From Bacillota bacterium (lineage in GTDB: Bacteria > Bacillota > Clostridia > Oscillospirales > Acutalibacteraceae), in assembly GCA_023417635.1 (NCBI GenBank), contig JAEZFF010000026.1, forward strand, positions 1-5,491: a DNA stretch of 5,491 nt, written 5' to 3'. The notes beneath the pieces were generated by a model that did not search any database, was not told where the DNA came from, and saw nothing but the letters and a program-made list of their open reading frames with translations. Shown here piece after piece: positions 1 to 5,471 of this stretch. The translations under genes were made by a program, and so were the position numbers. Each line of letters starts with the position of its first letter. Positions within the stretch are counted from its first letter, which is position 1.

Positions 1-1138
1 CGCGCAGATTCTGCGCCTTTTTGTAGTAAGCGTCGTAATAGCCGGAACTTAACACATAAGTTCCCAGCAGGATGCGCCGCTTGACCTCCGCACCGAAACC
101 TTCGCTGCGTGTTTTGCAGACCATGTCGTTCCAGTCGGTATAATGTTCTGTTTTGTAGCCATAGCGGATTCCGTCGTACCGCCCAAGGTTGGAAGAAGCC
201 TCAGCACAGGCCAAAATATAATAAACCGGCAGGCTGTAGTGAATTTGCGGCATGGCAAATTCTACAATTTCCGCGCCGAGGGAACGGAAAACACTAACAG
301 CCTTTTTCAGCTGTTCCAGCACGTCGGGGCGCACTCCGTCAAAGTATTCTTTGACAATGCCAATTTTCTTTCCGCGGTTGTCTTTCCCAAGTGCAGGAAA
401 TGCCGGTTCCTTTTGCCCGCTGCAGGTTGAGTCCATTTCATCGTAAGCAGAAATAGCATCGTACACCAGCGCGGCGTCTTCCACGCTGGTGGCAATCGGG
501 CCTATTTGGTCGAAGCTGGAAGCGTAGGCAATCAGGCCAAAACGCGAAACGGCGCCGTATGTCGGCTTAAGGCCGACAACACCGCAGAAACTCGCAGGCT
601 GGCGTATGGAACCGCCGGTGTCTGAACCAAGGCCATACACCGCAAGACTGCCGCTCACGGCCGCCGCCACACCGCCGCTGCTGCCACCCGCAACAAATTT
701 TGTATTGTGTGGGTTTTTTGCACCGCCAAAACAGGAGGTTTCGCACGAAGATCCCATGGCAAACTCATCCATGTTGGTTTTGCCAAGCAGAACGGCGTTC
801 TGCTTTTTCAAAAGGCTCCAGACGAATGCGTCGTAAATCGGCACATAGCCCCGCAGAATTTTGGAGCAGCAGGTTGTTTCAATGCCGTTTGTTGAAAGAT
901 TGTCCTTCAGTGTCATTGGAATCCCTTCCAGGGGCGCCAAAGCTTCACCCGAGGCAATTTTTGCATCCACTTTTGCGGCGGATGCCAGCGCCGTTTCCGG
1001 CGTGACTTTTATATAAGCGTTCAGCACGCTGTTTTCTTTCTGAATTGCTTCCAGATATTTTTTAGTCAGTTCTGTGCAGCTGATTTCTTTTGAGGTGAGA
1101 AGTTTGTGCAGCTGCGCGATTTTTCCGTATCTGCCCAT
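1..1138 (-). CDS. gatA: Asp-tRNA(Asn)/Glu-tRNA(Gln) amidotransferase subunit A, partial (C-terminus beyond left edge)
   Basis: GatA is the glutaminase subunit of cytoplasmic GatCAB. It hydrolyses glutamine and passes the ammonia to GatB, which amidates Asp-tRNA-Asn or Glu-tRNA-Gln. Reading back from ATG at 1138 gives 379 uninterrupted codons with no stop before the edge; the family is usually about 480-490 residues, so roughly the last 100 are missing. The amidase-signature triad is intact: Lys78 in GIPMTLKDN, cis-Ser153 in GGSSGG (151-156) and nucleophile Ser177 in GSDTGGSIRQPA (171-182). The motif VVGLKPTYGAVSRFG (187-201) is also typical. The start is supported by AGAGGTG at 1149-1143, which overlaps the gatC stop. 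Only 10 bp separate gatC from gatA, so the two are surely co-transcribed. Val157 replaces the Ser usual after GGSSGG, a position that tolerates variation. Identification is secure; the tRNA substrate (Asn, Gln or both) is not decided by this gene. Confidence 0.96.
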   Translation of the reverse strand, partial: MGRYGKIAQLHKLLTSKEISCTELTKKYLEAIQKENSVLNAYIKVTPETALASAAKVDAKIASGEALAPLEGIPMTLKDNLSTNGIETTCCSKILRGYVPIYDAFVWSLLKKQNAVLLGKTNMDEFAMGSSCETSCFGGAKNPHNTKFVAGGSSGGVAAAVSGSLAVYGLGSDTGGSIRQPASFCGVVGLKPTYGAVSRFGLIAYASSFDQIGPIATSVEDAALVYDAISAYDEMDSTCSGQKEPAFPALGKDNRGKKIGIVKEYFDGVRPDVLEQLKKAVSVFRSLGAEIVEFAMPQIHYSLPVYYILACAEASSNLGRYDGIRYGYKTEHYTDWNDMVCKTRSEGFGAEVKRRILLGTYVLSSGYYDAYYKKAQNLR

Positions 1139-1148
1139 TTTACACCTC

Positions 1149-1427
1149 TCACATCCGTCGCCGTACAAGGAAGTAACCATCCTCGCGGCTTTCGGCATTT
1201 TTCAGAATTTCTTCCCGGTCGCAGGAAGGGACGACGGTATCTTCACGGAACACATTGGTAAGGCCGTTGATATTATCAAAATCGGAGGAAGCATCCGCTG
1301 CTGTATTGATGGTGTCGGCGAAGCCGATGATTTTATTCATATCATCCGTCAGGCCGTCCAGTTCTTCGGGCGCAACGGAAAGTTTTGCGAGGTTTGCAAT
1401 TTTCAGAATTTCTTCATGTGATACCAT
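1149..1427 (-). CDS. gatC: Asp-tRNA(Asn)/Glu-tRNA(Gln) amidotransferase subunit C
   Basis: GatC is the small subunit that wraps between GatA and GatB and stabilises the GatCAB complex; it has no catalytic site. The 92-residue product has the family's usual length and layout. An N-terminal helical part (about 4-40) carries IANLAKLSVAPEE and a following DMNKIIGFADTINT helix. An extended linker contains FREDTVVPS (60-68), and the C-terminal EEILKNAESREDGYFLV (72-88) matches the common 'LxNAPxxxxGYFxVP' ending. The last residues are RRRM instead of the usual Pro-Lys/Arg type end. GGAGGA at 1439-1434 lies 6 bp before the ATG, fixing the start. It sits 40 bp downstream of aspS and 10 bp upstream of gatA, with no terminator-like hairpin in either gap, so all three probably share one transcript. 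Confidence 0.93.
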   Translation of the reverse strand: MVSHEEILKIANLAKLSVAPEELDGLTDDMNKIIGFADTINTAADASSDFDNINGLTNVFREDTVVPSCDREEILKNAESREDGYFLVRRRM

Positions 1428-1467
1428 AAAAATTCCTCCGTTTCCTGAGAAGAGAAGTACGCTGCTT

Positions 1468-3228
1468 TCAGCCCTGCGTTTTTCTCAGTTTGATATGTAC
1501 TTCGCGCAGCTGTTGTTCGGTGACTTCGTTCGGCGAACCCATCATAACATCCTGTGCGTTGGAATTCATCGGGAATGCGATGACTTCCCGGATATTTTCT
1601 TCGCCCGTAAGAAGCATGAGCATACGGTCTACGCCCGGAGCCATGCCCGCGTGAGGCGGTGCGCCGTACTGGAAAGCATGGTACAGCGAAGTGAATTTCG
1701 TCTTGAGTTCCTCTTCGGTGTAACCCGCAATTTCGAACACCTTTTTCATAATATCGATGCTGTGGTTACGCACTGCGCCGGAAGAAAGCTCGATGCCGTT
1801 GCAGACAATGTCGTACTGGTAGGCCAGCACTTCTTCCGGCTTTTTGGTCAGCAGGGCATCCATACCGCCCTGCGGCATGGAAAACGGGTTATGGGTAAAT
1901 ACCGTTGCGCCGGTTTCCTCATCAATTTCAAACATGGGGAAGTCCACAATAAAGCAGAAATCAAAGCGGCTTTCATCTATCCGGTTGAGGCGACGGCCGA
2001 GTTCTTCCCGGATTTGGCCAGCAGATTTTGGCGCTGTGTCCGCTTCATCGGCGATGAAGAAAATCACGCATCCGGGTTTCATCCCGGCGCGGTGTACAAG
2101 CTCTGCACGCTTTTCTTCTGAAAGATATTTATTGATTGGCCCCTGGTATTCGTTGCTTTCCGTTACCTTAATATAGCCGAGGCCTTTCATGCCAATGCTT
2201 TCCGCGAACTGAAGCATATTTTCGAAGAAGCTGCGCGGCTGACCGGCACAGTCCGGAACGTTTATGGCACGGACTGTTTTGTGCTGGAAGGGCTTAAACT
2301 CAGTGCCTTCGAAAATATCGGTTATGTCGATAATTTCCAGTGGATTGCGGAGGTCCGGCTTGTCGGTTCCGTATTTCAGCATGGATTCCGCGTATGGGAT
2401 ACGGCGGAACGGTGCGGGGGAAACCCTTTTGTCGGAGAATTTGCGGAATGTGTCGCCCACAACTTCTTCCGCTATGGCAAAAATATCTTCCTGCGTGGCA
2501 AACGCCATTTCAAAATCAAGCTGATAAAATTCGCCCGGTGAACGGTCGGCGCGCGCGTCTTCGTCGCGGAAGCACGGCGCTATCTGGAAGTACCGGTCAA
2601 AACCGGAAACCATTAAGAGCTGCTTAAAAAGCTGAGGTGCCTGCGGAAGGGCATAAAACTTGCCTGGGTGCCTGCGGCTTGGAATCAGGTAGTCACGCGC
2701 GCCCTCCGGCGACGAAGCGGAAAGGATAGGCGTCTGGATTTCGAGGAACCCAAGGCTTGTCATTTTCTGCCGCAGGTAGGAGATGAGCTGTGCGCGCAGC
2801 ACAATGTTTTTATGCACTTTCGGGTTGCGCAGGTCAAGGTAACGGTATTTAAGCCGTACATCTTCTTTTGTATCCCGGGAAGACTCTATTTCAAACGGAA
2901 GCGGCGCCGAAACGGGACCGAGCACCTGAAGTTCCTCCACACGGATTTCAACCGTGCCGGTTGGAATTTTCGGGTTTACGGTGTCCGCGTCACGCAGTAC
3001 GACCTTCCCTTTTGCCGTAAGGGTACACTCTTTATTGATATTTTTCAGCATCTGCTCATTATGCACAACAATCTGCACAACGCCGTAATGGTCGCGCAGG
3101 TCAAGGAACTGAACGCCGCCGTGGTCGCGTATATTTTCGACCCAGCCTGCTACGCGCACTTCTTTTCCAATGTCATTTTCGCTGACTTCACCGCAAAGGT
3201 GTGTGTGGTACTGGTTTACACGGATCAT
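1468..3228 (-). CDS. aspS: Aspartate--tRNA ligase, bacterial type, possibly non-discriminating (Asp/Asn)
   Basis: This class IIb synthetase activates Asp with ATP and charges tRNA-Asp; if non-discriminating, it also makes Asp-tRNA-Asn for GatCAB. The 586 residues are full length for the bacterial form. Order: N-terminal OB-fold anticodon-binding domain (about 1-105, GWVENIRDHGGVQFLDLRD at 28-46); catalytic core with LKYRYLDLRNP (126-136), motif 1 FLEIQTPILSASSPEGARD (161-179), the QAPQLFKQLLM helix (196-206) and motif 2 FRDEDARADRSPGEFYQLDF (220-239) with ATP-binding Arg221; the GAD insertion (roughly 290-420); and motif 3 GMAPGVDRMLMLL (528-540) with Arg535. His36 in RDHGG is the residue type linked with tRNA-Asn acceptance in some bacterial AspRS, where discriminating enzymes such as E. 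coli have Leu. AGGGGAG at 3244-3238 lies 9 bp before the ATG. It is the first gene of the aspS-gatC-gatA operon. The motif 2 loop (SPGEFYQLDFEMAF) resembles the alphaproteobacterial-type sequence more than the E. coli QPEFTQ form. Substrate range is inferred. Confidence 0.97.
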   Translation of the reverse strand: MIRVNQYHTHLCGEVSENDIGKEVRVAGWVENIRDHGGVQFLDLRDHYGVVQIVVHNEQMLKNINKECTLTAKGKVVLRDADTVNPKIPTGTVEIRVEELQVLGPVSAPLPFEIESSRDTKEDVRLKYRYLDLRNPKVHKNIVLRAQLISYLRQKMTSLGFLEIQTPILSASSPEGARDYLIPSRRHPGKFYALPQAPQLFKQLLMVSGFDRYFQIAPCFRDEDARADRSPGEFYQLDFEMAFATQEDIFAIAEEVVGDTFRKFSDKRVSPAPFRRIPYAESMLKYGTDKPDLRNPLEIIDITDIFEGTEFKPFQHKTVRAINVPDCAGQPRSFFENMLQFAESIGMKGLGYIKVTESNEYQGPINKYLSEEKRAELVHRAGMKPGCVIFFIADEADTAPKSAGQIREELGRRLNRIDESRFDFCFIVDFPMFEIDEETGATVFTHNPFSMPQGGMDALLTKKPEEVLAYQYDIVCNGIELSSGAVRNHSIDIMKKVFEIAGYTEEELKTKFTSLYHAFQYGAPPHAGMAPGVDRMLMLLTGEENIREVIAFPMNSNAQDVMMGSPNEVTEQQLREVHIKLRKTQG

Positions 3229-3268
3229 GTTCCGCTGCTCCCCCTTTTATACTTTTGCTTGTTAAATG

Positions 3269-3297
3269 ATTATAGCATGAAACTATCGCGGTTTCAA
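3269..3297 (-). promoter_or_regulatory. Sigma-A promoter of aspS-gatC-gatA
   Basis: On the minus strand TTGAAA (3297-3292) is followed by a 17-bp spacer and a perfect TATAAT (3274-3269), preceded by TGC as an extended -10. The predicted start is near 3262, giving a leader of only about 34 nt before the aspS ATG. That leaves no room for a T-box specifier leader, so control by uncharged tRNA through a T-box is unlikely from this promoter. Confidence 0.85.
3278..3296. repeat. Inverted repeat TGAAAC-N7-GTTTCA inside the aspS promoter
   Basis: A perfect 6-bp dyad with a 7-bp centre (TATCGCG) covers most of the -35 box and the spacer of the aspS promoter. It lies upstream of the predicted start, so it is unlikely to act as an RNA hairpin from that start and would more plausibly be a protein site. 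The symmetry is seen directly; the operator role is inference, and a 6-bp dyad can arise by chance. Confidence 0.45.
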
Positions 3298-3373
3298 TGG
3301 AGAATCAAGCGCGGAAAGGCGTAAAAATGTCTAAAGGATATTTCCGCGCGCCGTTTGAAAGAATATTTTTACA

Positions 3374-3384
3374 ATCATAGCACA
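3374..3384 (-). promoter_or_regulatory. Possible second, extended -10 promoter for aspS
   Basis: The minus strand reads TGTGCTATGAT at 3384-3374, an extended -10 hexamer (TATGAT with TGC) resembling the TGCTATAAT of the main aspS promoter. No good -35 box lies at 16-18 bp; the closest, TTCGCT (3403-3398, 18-bp spacer), is weak. If used, it would give an aspS leader of about 140 nt. Confidence 0.25.
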
Positions 3385-3419
3385 TTCTGATTTAAAAAGC
3401 GAAATGTTTTTTCAGAATG
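3383..3419. repeat. 37-bp imperfect palindrome (8-bp perfect outer arms)
   Basis: CATTCTGA (3383-3390) is the exact reverse complement of TCAGAATG (3412-3419). Inside, AAAAA (3394-3398) can pair with TTTTT (3407-3411) after a 3-base TTT bulge, leaving the 8-base loop GCGAAATG. As RNA it would form a 13-pair hairpin. No gene ends toward it from either side and no T-run follows, so it does not look like an ordinary terminator. It could be an operator or part of a small RNA; the sequence does not decide. Confidence 0.6.
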
Positions 3420-3463
3420 CCGCATTTTCACTTGATTGAGCGGCAGCTGCGGTATGGCAATAT

Positions 3464-3490
3464 GCCCAACCTGCTTTGCAGCTTTTGGGC
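3464..3490. repeat. Inverted repeat / potential hairpin GCCCAA...TTGGGC
   Basis: GCCCAA (3464-3469) pairs with TTGGGC (3485-3490), and an inner CTGC (3471-3474) pairs with GCAG (3478-3481) around a TTT loop, separated by a 1x3 internal loop. Just upstream are a perfect 8-bp palindrome GCAGCTGC (3443-3450) and GGCA-ATA-TGCC (3456-3466). It sits about 47 bp upstream of the regulator's -35 box. No T-run follows, so a terminator is unlikely. Function unknown. Confidence 0.5.
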
Positions 3491-3536
3491 AATCCAACAA
3501 TTTTACAAATTCTATTAGAAATCTGAAACATTTCTA

Positions 3537-3565
3537 TTGACATTCCATCAAAAGCACACTATGAT
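3537..3565 (+). promoter_or_regulatory. Sigma-A promoter of the DeoR regulator-kinase operon
   Basis: A perfect -35 TTGACA (3537-3542), a 17-bp spacer and the -10 TATGAT (3560-3565, one mismatch to consensus) make a strong promoter. Transcription should begin near 3572, giving a leader of about 76 nt. An in-frame TTG at 3537 lies within the -35 box and an in-frame ATG at 3561 within the -10 box, so neither can be the translation start of the regulator if this promoter is used. Confidence 0.88.
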
Positions 3566-3570
3566 TGAAT

Positions 3571-3628
3571 CAGTCTTAAACGGTCAAACGAATCATAAAA
3601 CGGTCATTTACCAATCACTAAGCAGTCA
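3571..3628. promoter_or_regulatory. Candidate operator array: C(A/G)GTC direct repeats for the DeoR regulator
   Basis: CAGTC (3571), CGGTCA (3581), CGGTCA (3601) and CAGTCA (3623) recur at steps of 10, 20 and 22 bp, close to whole helical turns, so they would face the same side of DNA. The two central copies extend to TTAAACGGTCA (3576-3586) and TAAAACGGTCA (3596-3606), 10 of 11 identical. They start at the predicted transcription start and end just before the ribosome binding site, the expected place for an autorepressor to block transcription. DeoR-family repressors commonly bind repeated sites; assignment to this regulator is inference. Confidence 0.55.
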
Positions 3629-3631
3629 TAA

Positions 3632-3637
3632 AGGTGG
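3632..3637 (+). promoter_or_regulatory. Ribosome binding site that sets the start of the DeoR regulator
   Basis: AGGTGG lies 10 bp before the ATG at 3648. Together with the promoter position it rules out longer N-terminal versions starting at 3537 or 3561. Confidence 0.8.
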
Positions 3638-3647
3638 AAGCAAAGTA

Positions 3648-4472
3648 ATGTATGAAGAAGAACGGCTTCAGCAAATTTATAAGTACGTCCAAAGCCAGAC
3701 GCGGGCGTCGGTTCGTTCCCTCTGCAAGGTTTTTGATGTTTCCGAGTCTACGGTCCGCAGGGACCTGACGGAACTGGAAAACCGCAAGCTCCTGAAACGG
3801 ACGCATGGCGGCGCAGTCTGTATGGATTCCGTTGGAATAGAGCCTTCTTACCATGAGAAGGAAGACAAATACAGGCAGGAAAAACAGAGCATTGCCGCCT
3901 GCGCGGCCGGGCTGATTGAAAACGGCGATTCCCTGCTGATTGATTCCGGCACAACAACCATGTGCCTTGTGCCTTACCTTTGTAAATTTGAAAAGCTCAC
4001 TGTTGTGACAAATTCAATTTTTCTGATGCAGAAGCTTTCCGGGTATGCCAACATTACGCTGATTTGTTTGGGCGGCCTTCTGCGGTCCAACACCATCGCG
4101 CTGGTCGGCCCTGTGGCGGAGGAAAACCTCAGCCATATCCGCGTAGATAAAGCGTTTCTTGCGACAAATGGCATTGAGGCAAAAGCGGGCCTTACAACGC
4201 CAAACCTGGTGGAAGCATCCATTAAGTCCAAAATGATAGCGGCTTCCGAGCAGGTTTATATTATGGCAGACCATTCTAAGATTGGCCGCGTTTCTTTTGC
4301 CCAGTTTGGAACACTTGCCAATGTTGACGGCTGCATTACCTGCCGGCCAATTTCGGCAGAACAGCAGCGTAGTTTTGAGCACAGCGGAGTCCGTATTTAC
4401 TTTGCAGATGGGCAGCAGTCAGGGGAAGCCGTGAAGGACGCGGGAGAAGACGACAGGAGGCGGCAGAAATGA
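3648..4472 (+). CDS. DeoR-family transcriptional repressor, probable fructose operon regulator (FruR type)
   Basis: A cytoplasmic DNA-binding repressor expected to control its own operon and to be released by a phosphorylated sugar, most plausibly fructose-1-phosphate given the adjacent kinase. From ATG 3648 it has 274 residues; the family is usually about 250. The N-terminal winged helix-turn-helix has its recognition region SVRSLCKVFDVSESTVRRDL (21-40) and the wing LLKRTHGGAV (48-57), the DeoR signature. The C-terminal sugar-phosphate sensor domain, of the ribose-5-phosphate isomerase-like fold, shows DSGTTT (99-104), VVTNS (119-123), GGLLR (142-146), ATNGI (172-176) and MADHSK (206-211). 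The last 20 or so residues form a charged tail ending DDRRRQK that looks like an extension produced where the gene runs into fruK. Its stop overlaps the fruK start as ATGA, so the two are probably translationally coupled. Family is secure; the effector is inferred from context. Confidence 0.92.
   Translation: MYEEERLQQIYKYVQSQTRASVRSLCKVFDVSESTVRRDLTELENRKLLKRTHGGAVCMDSVGIEPSYHEKEDKYRQEKQSIAACAAGLIENGDSLLIDSGTTTMCLVPYLCKFEKLTVVTNSIFLMQKLSGYANITLICLGGLLRSNTIALVGPVAEENLSHIRVDKAFLATNGIEAKAGLTTPNLVEASIKSKMIAASEQVYIMADHSKIGRVSFAQFGTLANVDGCITCRPISAEQQRSFEHSGVRIYFADGQQSGEAVKDAGEDDRRRQK
4455..4460 (+). promoter_or_regulatory. Ribosome binding site of fruK inside the regulator gene
   Basis: A perfect AGGAGG stands 8 bp before the fruK ATG at 4469, inside the last codons of the regulator gene. 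It allows strong independent initiation in addition to coupling through the ATGA overlap, so the kinase could be made in excess of the repressor. Confidence 0.85.
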
Positions 4473-5413
4473 GAGAAAAAGTAGTCACCGTGGCACTGAA
4501 TCCGTGCATCGACAAAACGGTCACAGTGAAAGAACTGGTGCCGTACGGCCTCAACCGAGTGGAACATTCACAGGTTGACCCAGGCGGGAAGGGAATCAAT
4601 GTAGCACGAGTACTGAAGAGTTTCGGTGTGCATGCCACTGCTTCCGGGTTTCTTGCGGGGCATACGGGAAAGCTGCTGCAGAACTTTTTAACGCGGGATG
4701 GAATTGACAGCGACTTTATGGAAATCCCAGGTGAAACCCGTATCAATATTAAAATTTTTGACCGCAAGGCCAAAAAAATTACAGAAGTCAATGAAAGCGG
4801 CTGCGTGGTTTCAGCGGAAGAGCTTCCGAAATTTCAGAAAAGATTCCGGGAACTGTGCGGGGAAGCCCGCATCGCCATTATGACTGGAAGCCTGCCGCCT
4901 GGCGTACCGGATGATGTTTATGCGCAGTTTATTGAAACAGCCAAAACCGCAGGTGCACAGACTATTTTAGACGCAGACGGCGAAGCGCTGAAGAAAGGCA
5001 TTGTGAGCCGGCCGTTTGCCATCAAGCCAAACATTCACGAGCTGGAGGCGCTGGCCGGCAGGCCGCTCCCTACACAGCAGGATGTGTTGGCTTTTGGACG
5101 AAAGCTGGTACAAGAGGGAATTGGGCTTGTTATTGTTTCCATGGGCGCCGACGGCGCTATTGTGCTGAATGAAGACGAGGCTTACAAAACAGACTCGTGG
5201 AAGATTCAGGTAAAAAGCGCCACCGGTTCGGGTGACTCCATGGTAGCCGCGCTGGCGGCTGAACTGATGCGCGGCGCATCGCTTTCCGACATTGCGCGGG
5301 CAGCAACGGCTGCTGGCACGGTTACGGCGTCGAAACCTGGCACACAGCTTTGTACGGAAGAGGAAGTCCGGAAAGCAATTCCGCTCGTCACACTGCATCC
5401 GCTGGAACTGTAA
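4469..5413 (+). CDS. fruK: 1-phosphofructokinase (PfkB/ribokinase superfamily)
   Basis: Predicted to phosphorylate fructose-1-phosphate, delivered by a fructose PTS, to fructose-1,6-bisphosphate with ATP, feeding glycolysis in the cytoplasm. The 314 residues fit the family (about 300-320). Visible motifs in order: VALNPCIDKTV (8-18) with substrate-contacting Asp15; PfkB signature 1 PGGKGINVARVLKSFG (38-53); GSLPPGV (140-146); IKPNIHEL (185-192); and the ATP/anion-hole signature SATGSGDSMVAALAAEL (250-266) with catalytic base Asp256. ATGSGD stands where many 1-phosphofructokinases have VGAGD; related forms occur in the LacC/tagatose-6-phosphate kinase branch. The gene overlaps the DeoR repressor by 4 bp and ends in tandem TAA TAA stops (5411-5416). 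No terminator follows. Tagatose-6-phosphate kinase is the main alternative; pairing with a DeoR regulator favours 1-phosphofructokinase. Confidence 0.88.
   Translation: MREKVVTVALNPCIDKTVTVKELVPYGLNRVEHSQVDPGGKGINVARVLKSFGVHATASGFLAGHTGKLLQNFLTRDGIDSDFMEIPGETRINIKIFDRKAKKITEVNESGCVVSAEELPKFQKRFRELCGEARIAIMTGSLPPGVPDDVYAQFIETAKTAGAQTILDADGEALKKGIVSRPFAIKPNIHELEALAGRPLPTQQDVLAFGRKLVQEGIGLVIVSMGADGAIVLNEDEAYKTDSWKIQVKSATGSGDSMVAALAAELMRGASLSDIARAATAAGTVTASKPGTQLCTEEEVRKAIPLVTLHPLEL
4514..4523 (+). promoter_or_regulatory. Exact copy of the operator-like 10-mer AAAACGGTCA inside fruK
   Basis: The 10 bases match positions 3597-3606 of the repeat array exactly, 917 bp downstream, within codons 16-18 of fruK (Lys-Thr-Val). 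It could be an auxiliary site for DNA looping, or a coincidence of the conserved DKTV motif. Binding is not shown. Confidence 0.25.
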
Positions 5414-5471
5414 TAACAGATTTTCGAATTATCTCAGTATTATTTCAGACGAAAGGATTGTGTCATACGAT

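Larger units (their letters stand above)
3229..3647. other. Divergent intergenic region between aspS and the DeoR regulator gene
   Basis: This stretch of about 420 bp has no convincing conventional gene. It holds the two divergent promoters, a direct-repeat array and three inverted repeats, listed separately. Between the promoters (3298-3536) about 240 bp remain, more than two simple promoters need. The 3490-3536 part is AT-rich and sits directly upstream of the regulator's -35 box, where it could act as an UP element. Confidence 0.7.

Noticed and set aside
1255..2121. Long plus-strand open frame of 288 codons
   Set aside because: It lies antisense to aspS and gatC, whose frames carry clear conserved motifs. 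The translation shows no family features and is a shadow of GC-biased codons.
3229..3268. T-box or riboswitch leader for aspS
   Set aside because: The leader from the main promoter is about 34 nt, too short for a specifier stem and antiterminator.
2668..3324. Plus-strand open frame of 218 codons antisense to the 5' part of aspS
   Set aside because: Fully explained as the opposite strand of the AspRS anticodon-binding and motif 1 regions, with no ribosome binding site or recognisable domain.
3297..3380. 27-codon ORF from ATG 3297, in frame with the shorter 17-codon one
   Set aside because: No ribosome binding site precedes this ATG, it overlaps the aspS promoter, and the product is not recognisable.
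3383..3419. Palindrome as a rho-independent terminator
   Set aside because: No gene is transcribed toward it from either side and neither strand has a T-run directly after the outer stem.
3537..3647. N-terminal extension of the DeoR regulator from TTG 3537 (or ATG 3561)
   Set aside because: TTG 3537 is the -35 box and ATG 3561 lies in the -10 box of a near-consensus promoter. The family's helix-turn-helix normally begins close to the N-terminus, as it does from ATG 3648, which has AGGTGG in front.
3537..3647. CcpA cre site at the fructose operon promoter
   Set aside because: No stretch fits the TGNNANCGNTNNCA pattern acceptably near the promoter.
5414..5471. Terminator or promoter between fruK and the next gene
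   Set aside because: No hairpin with a T-run and no -35/-10 pair of good quality could be found in the 58 bp.
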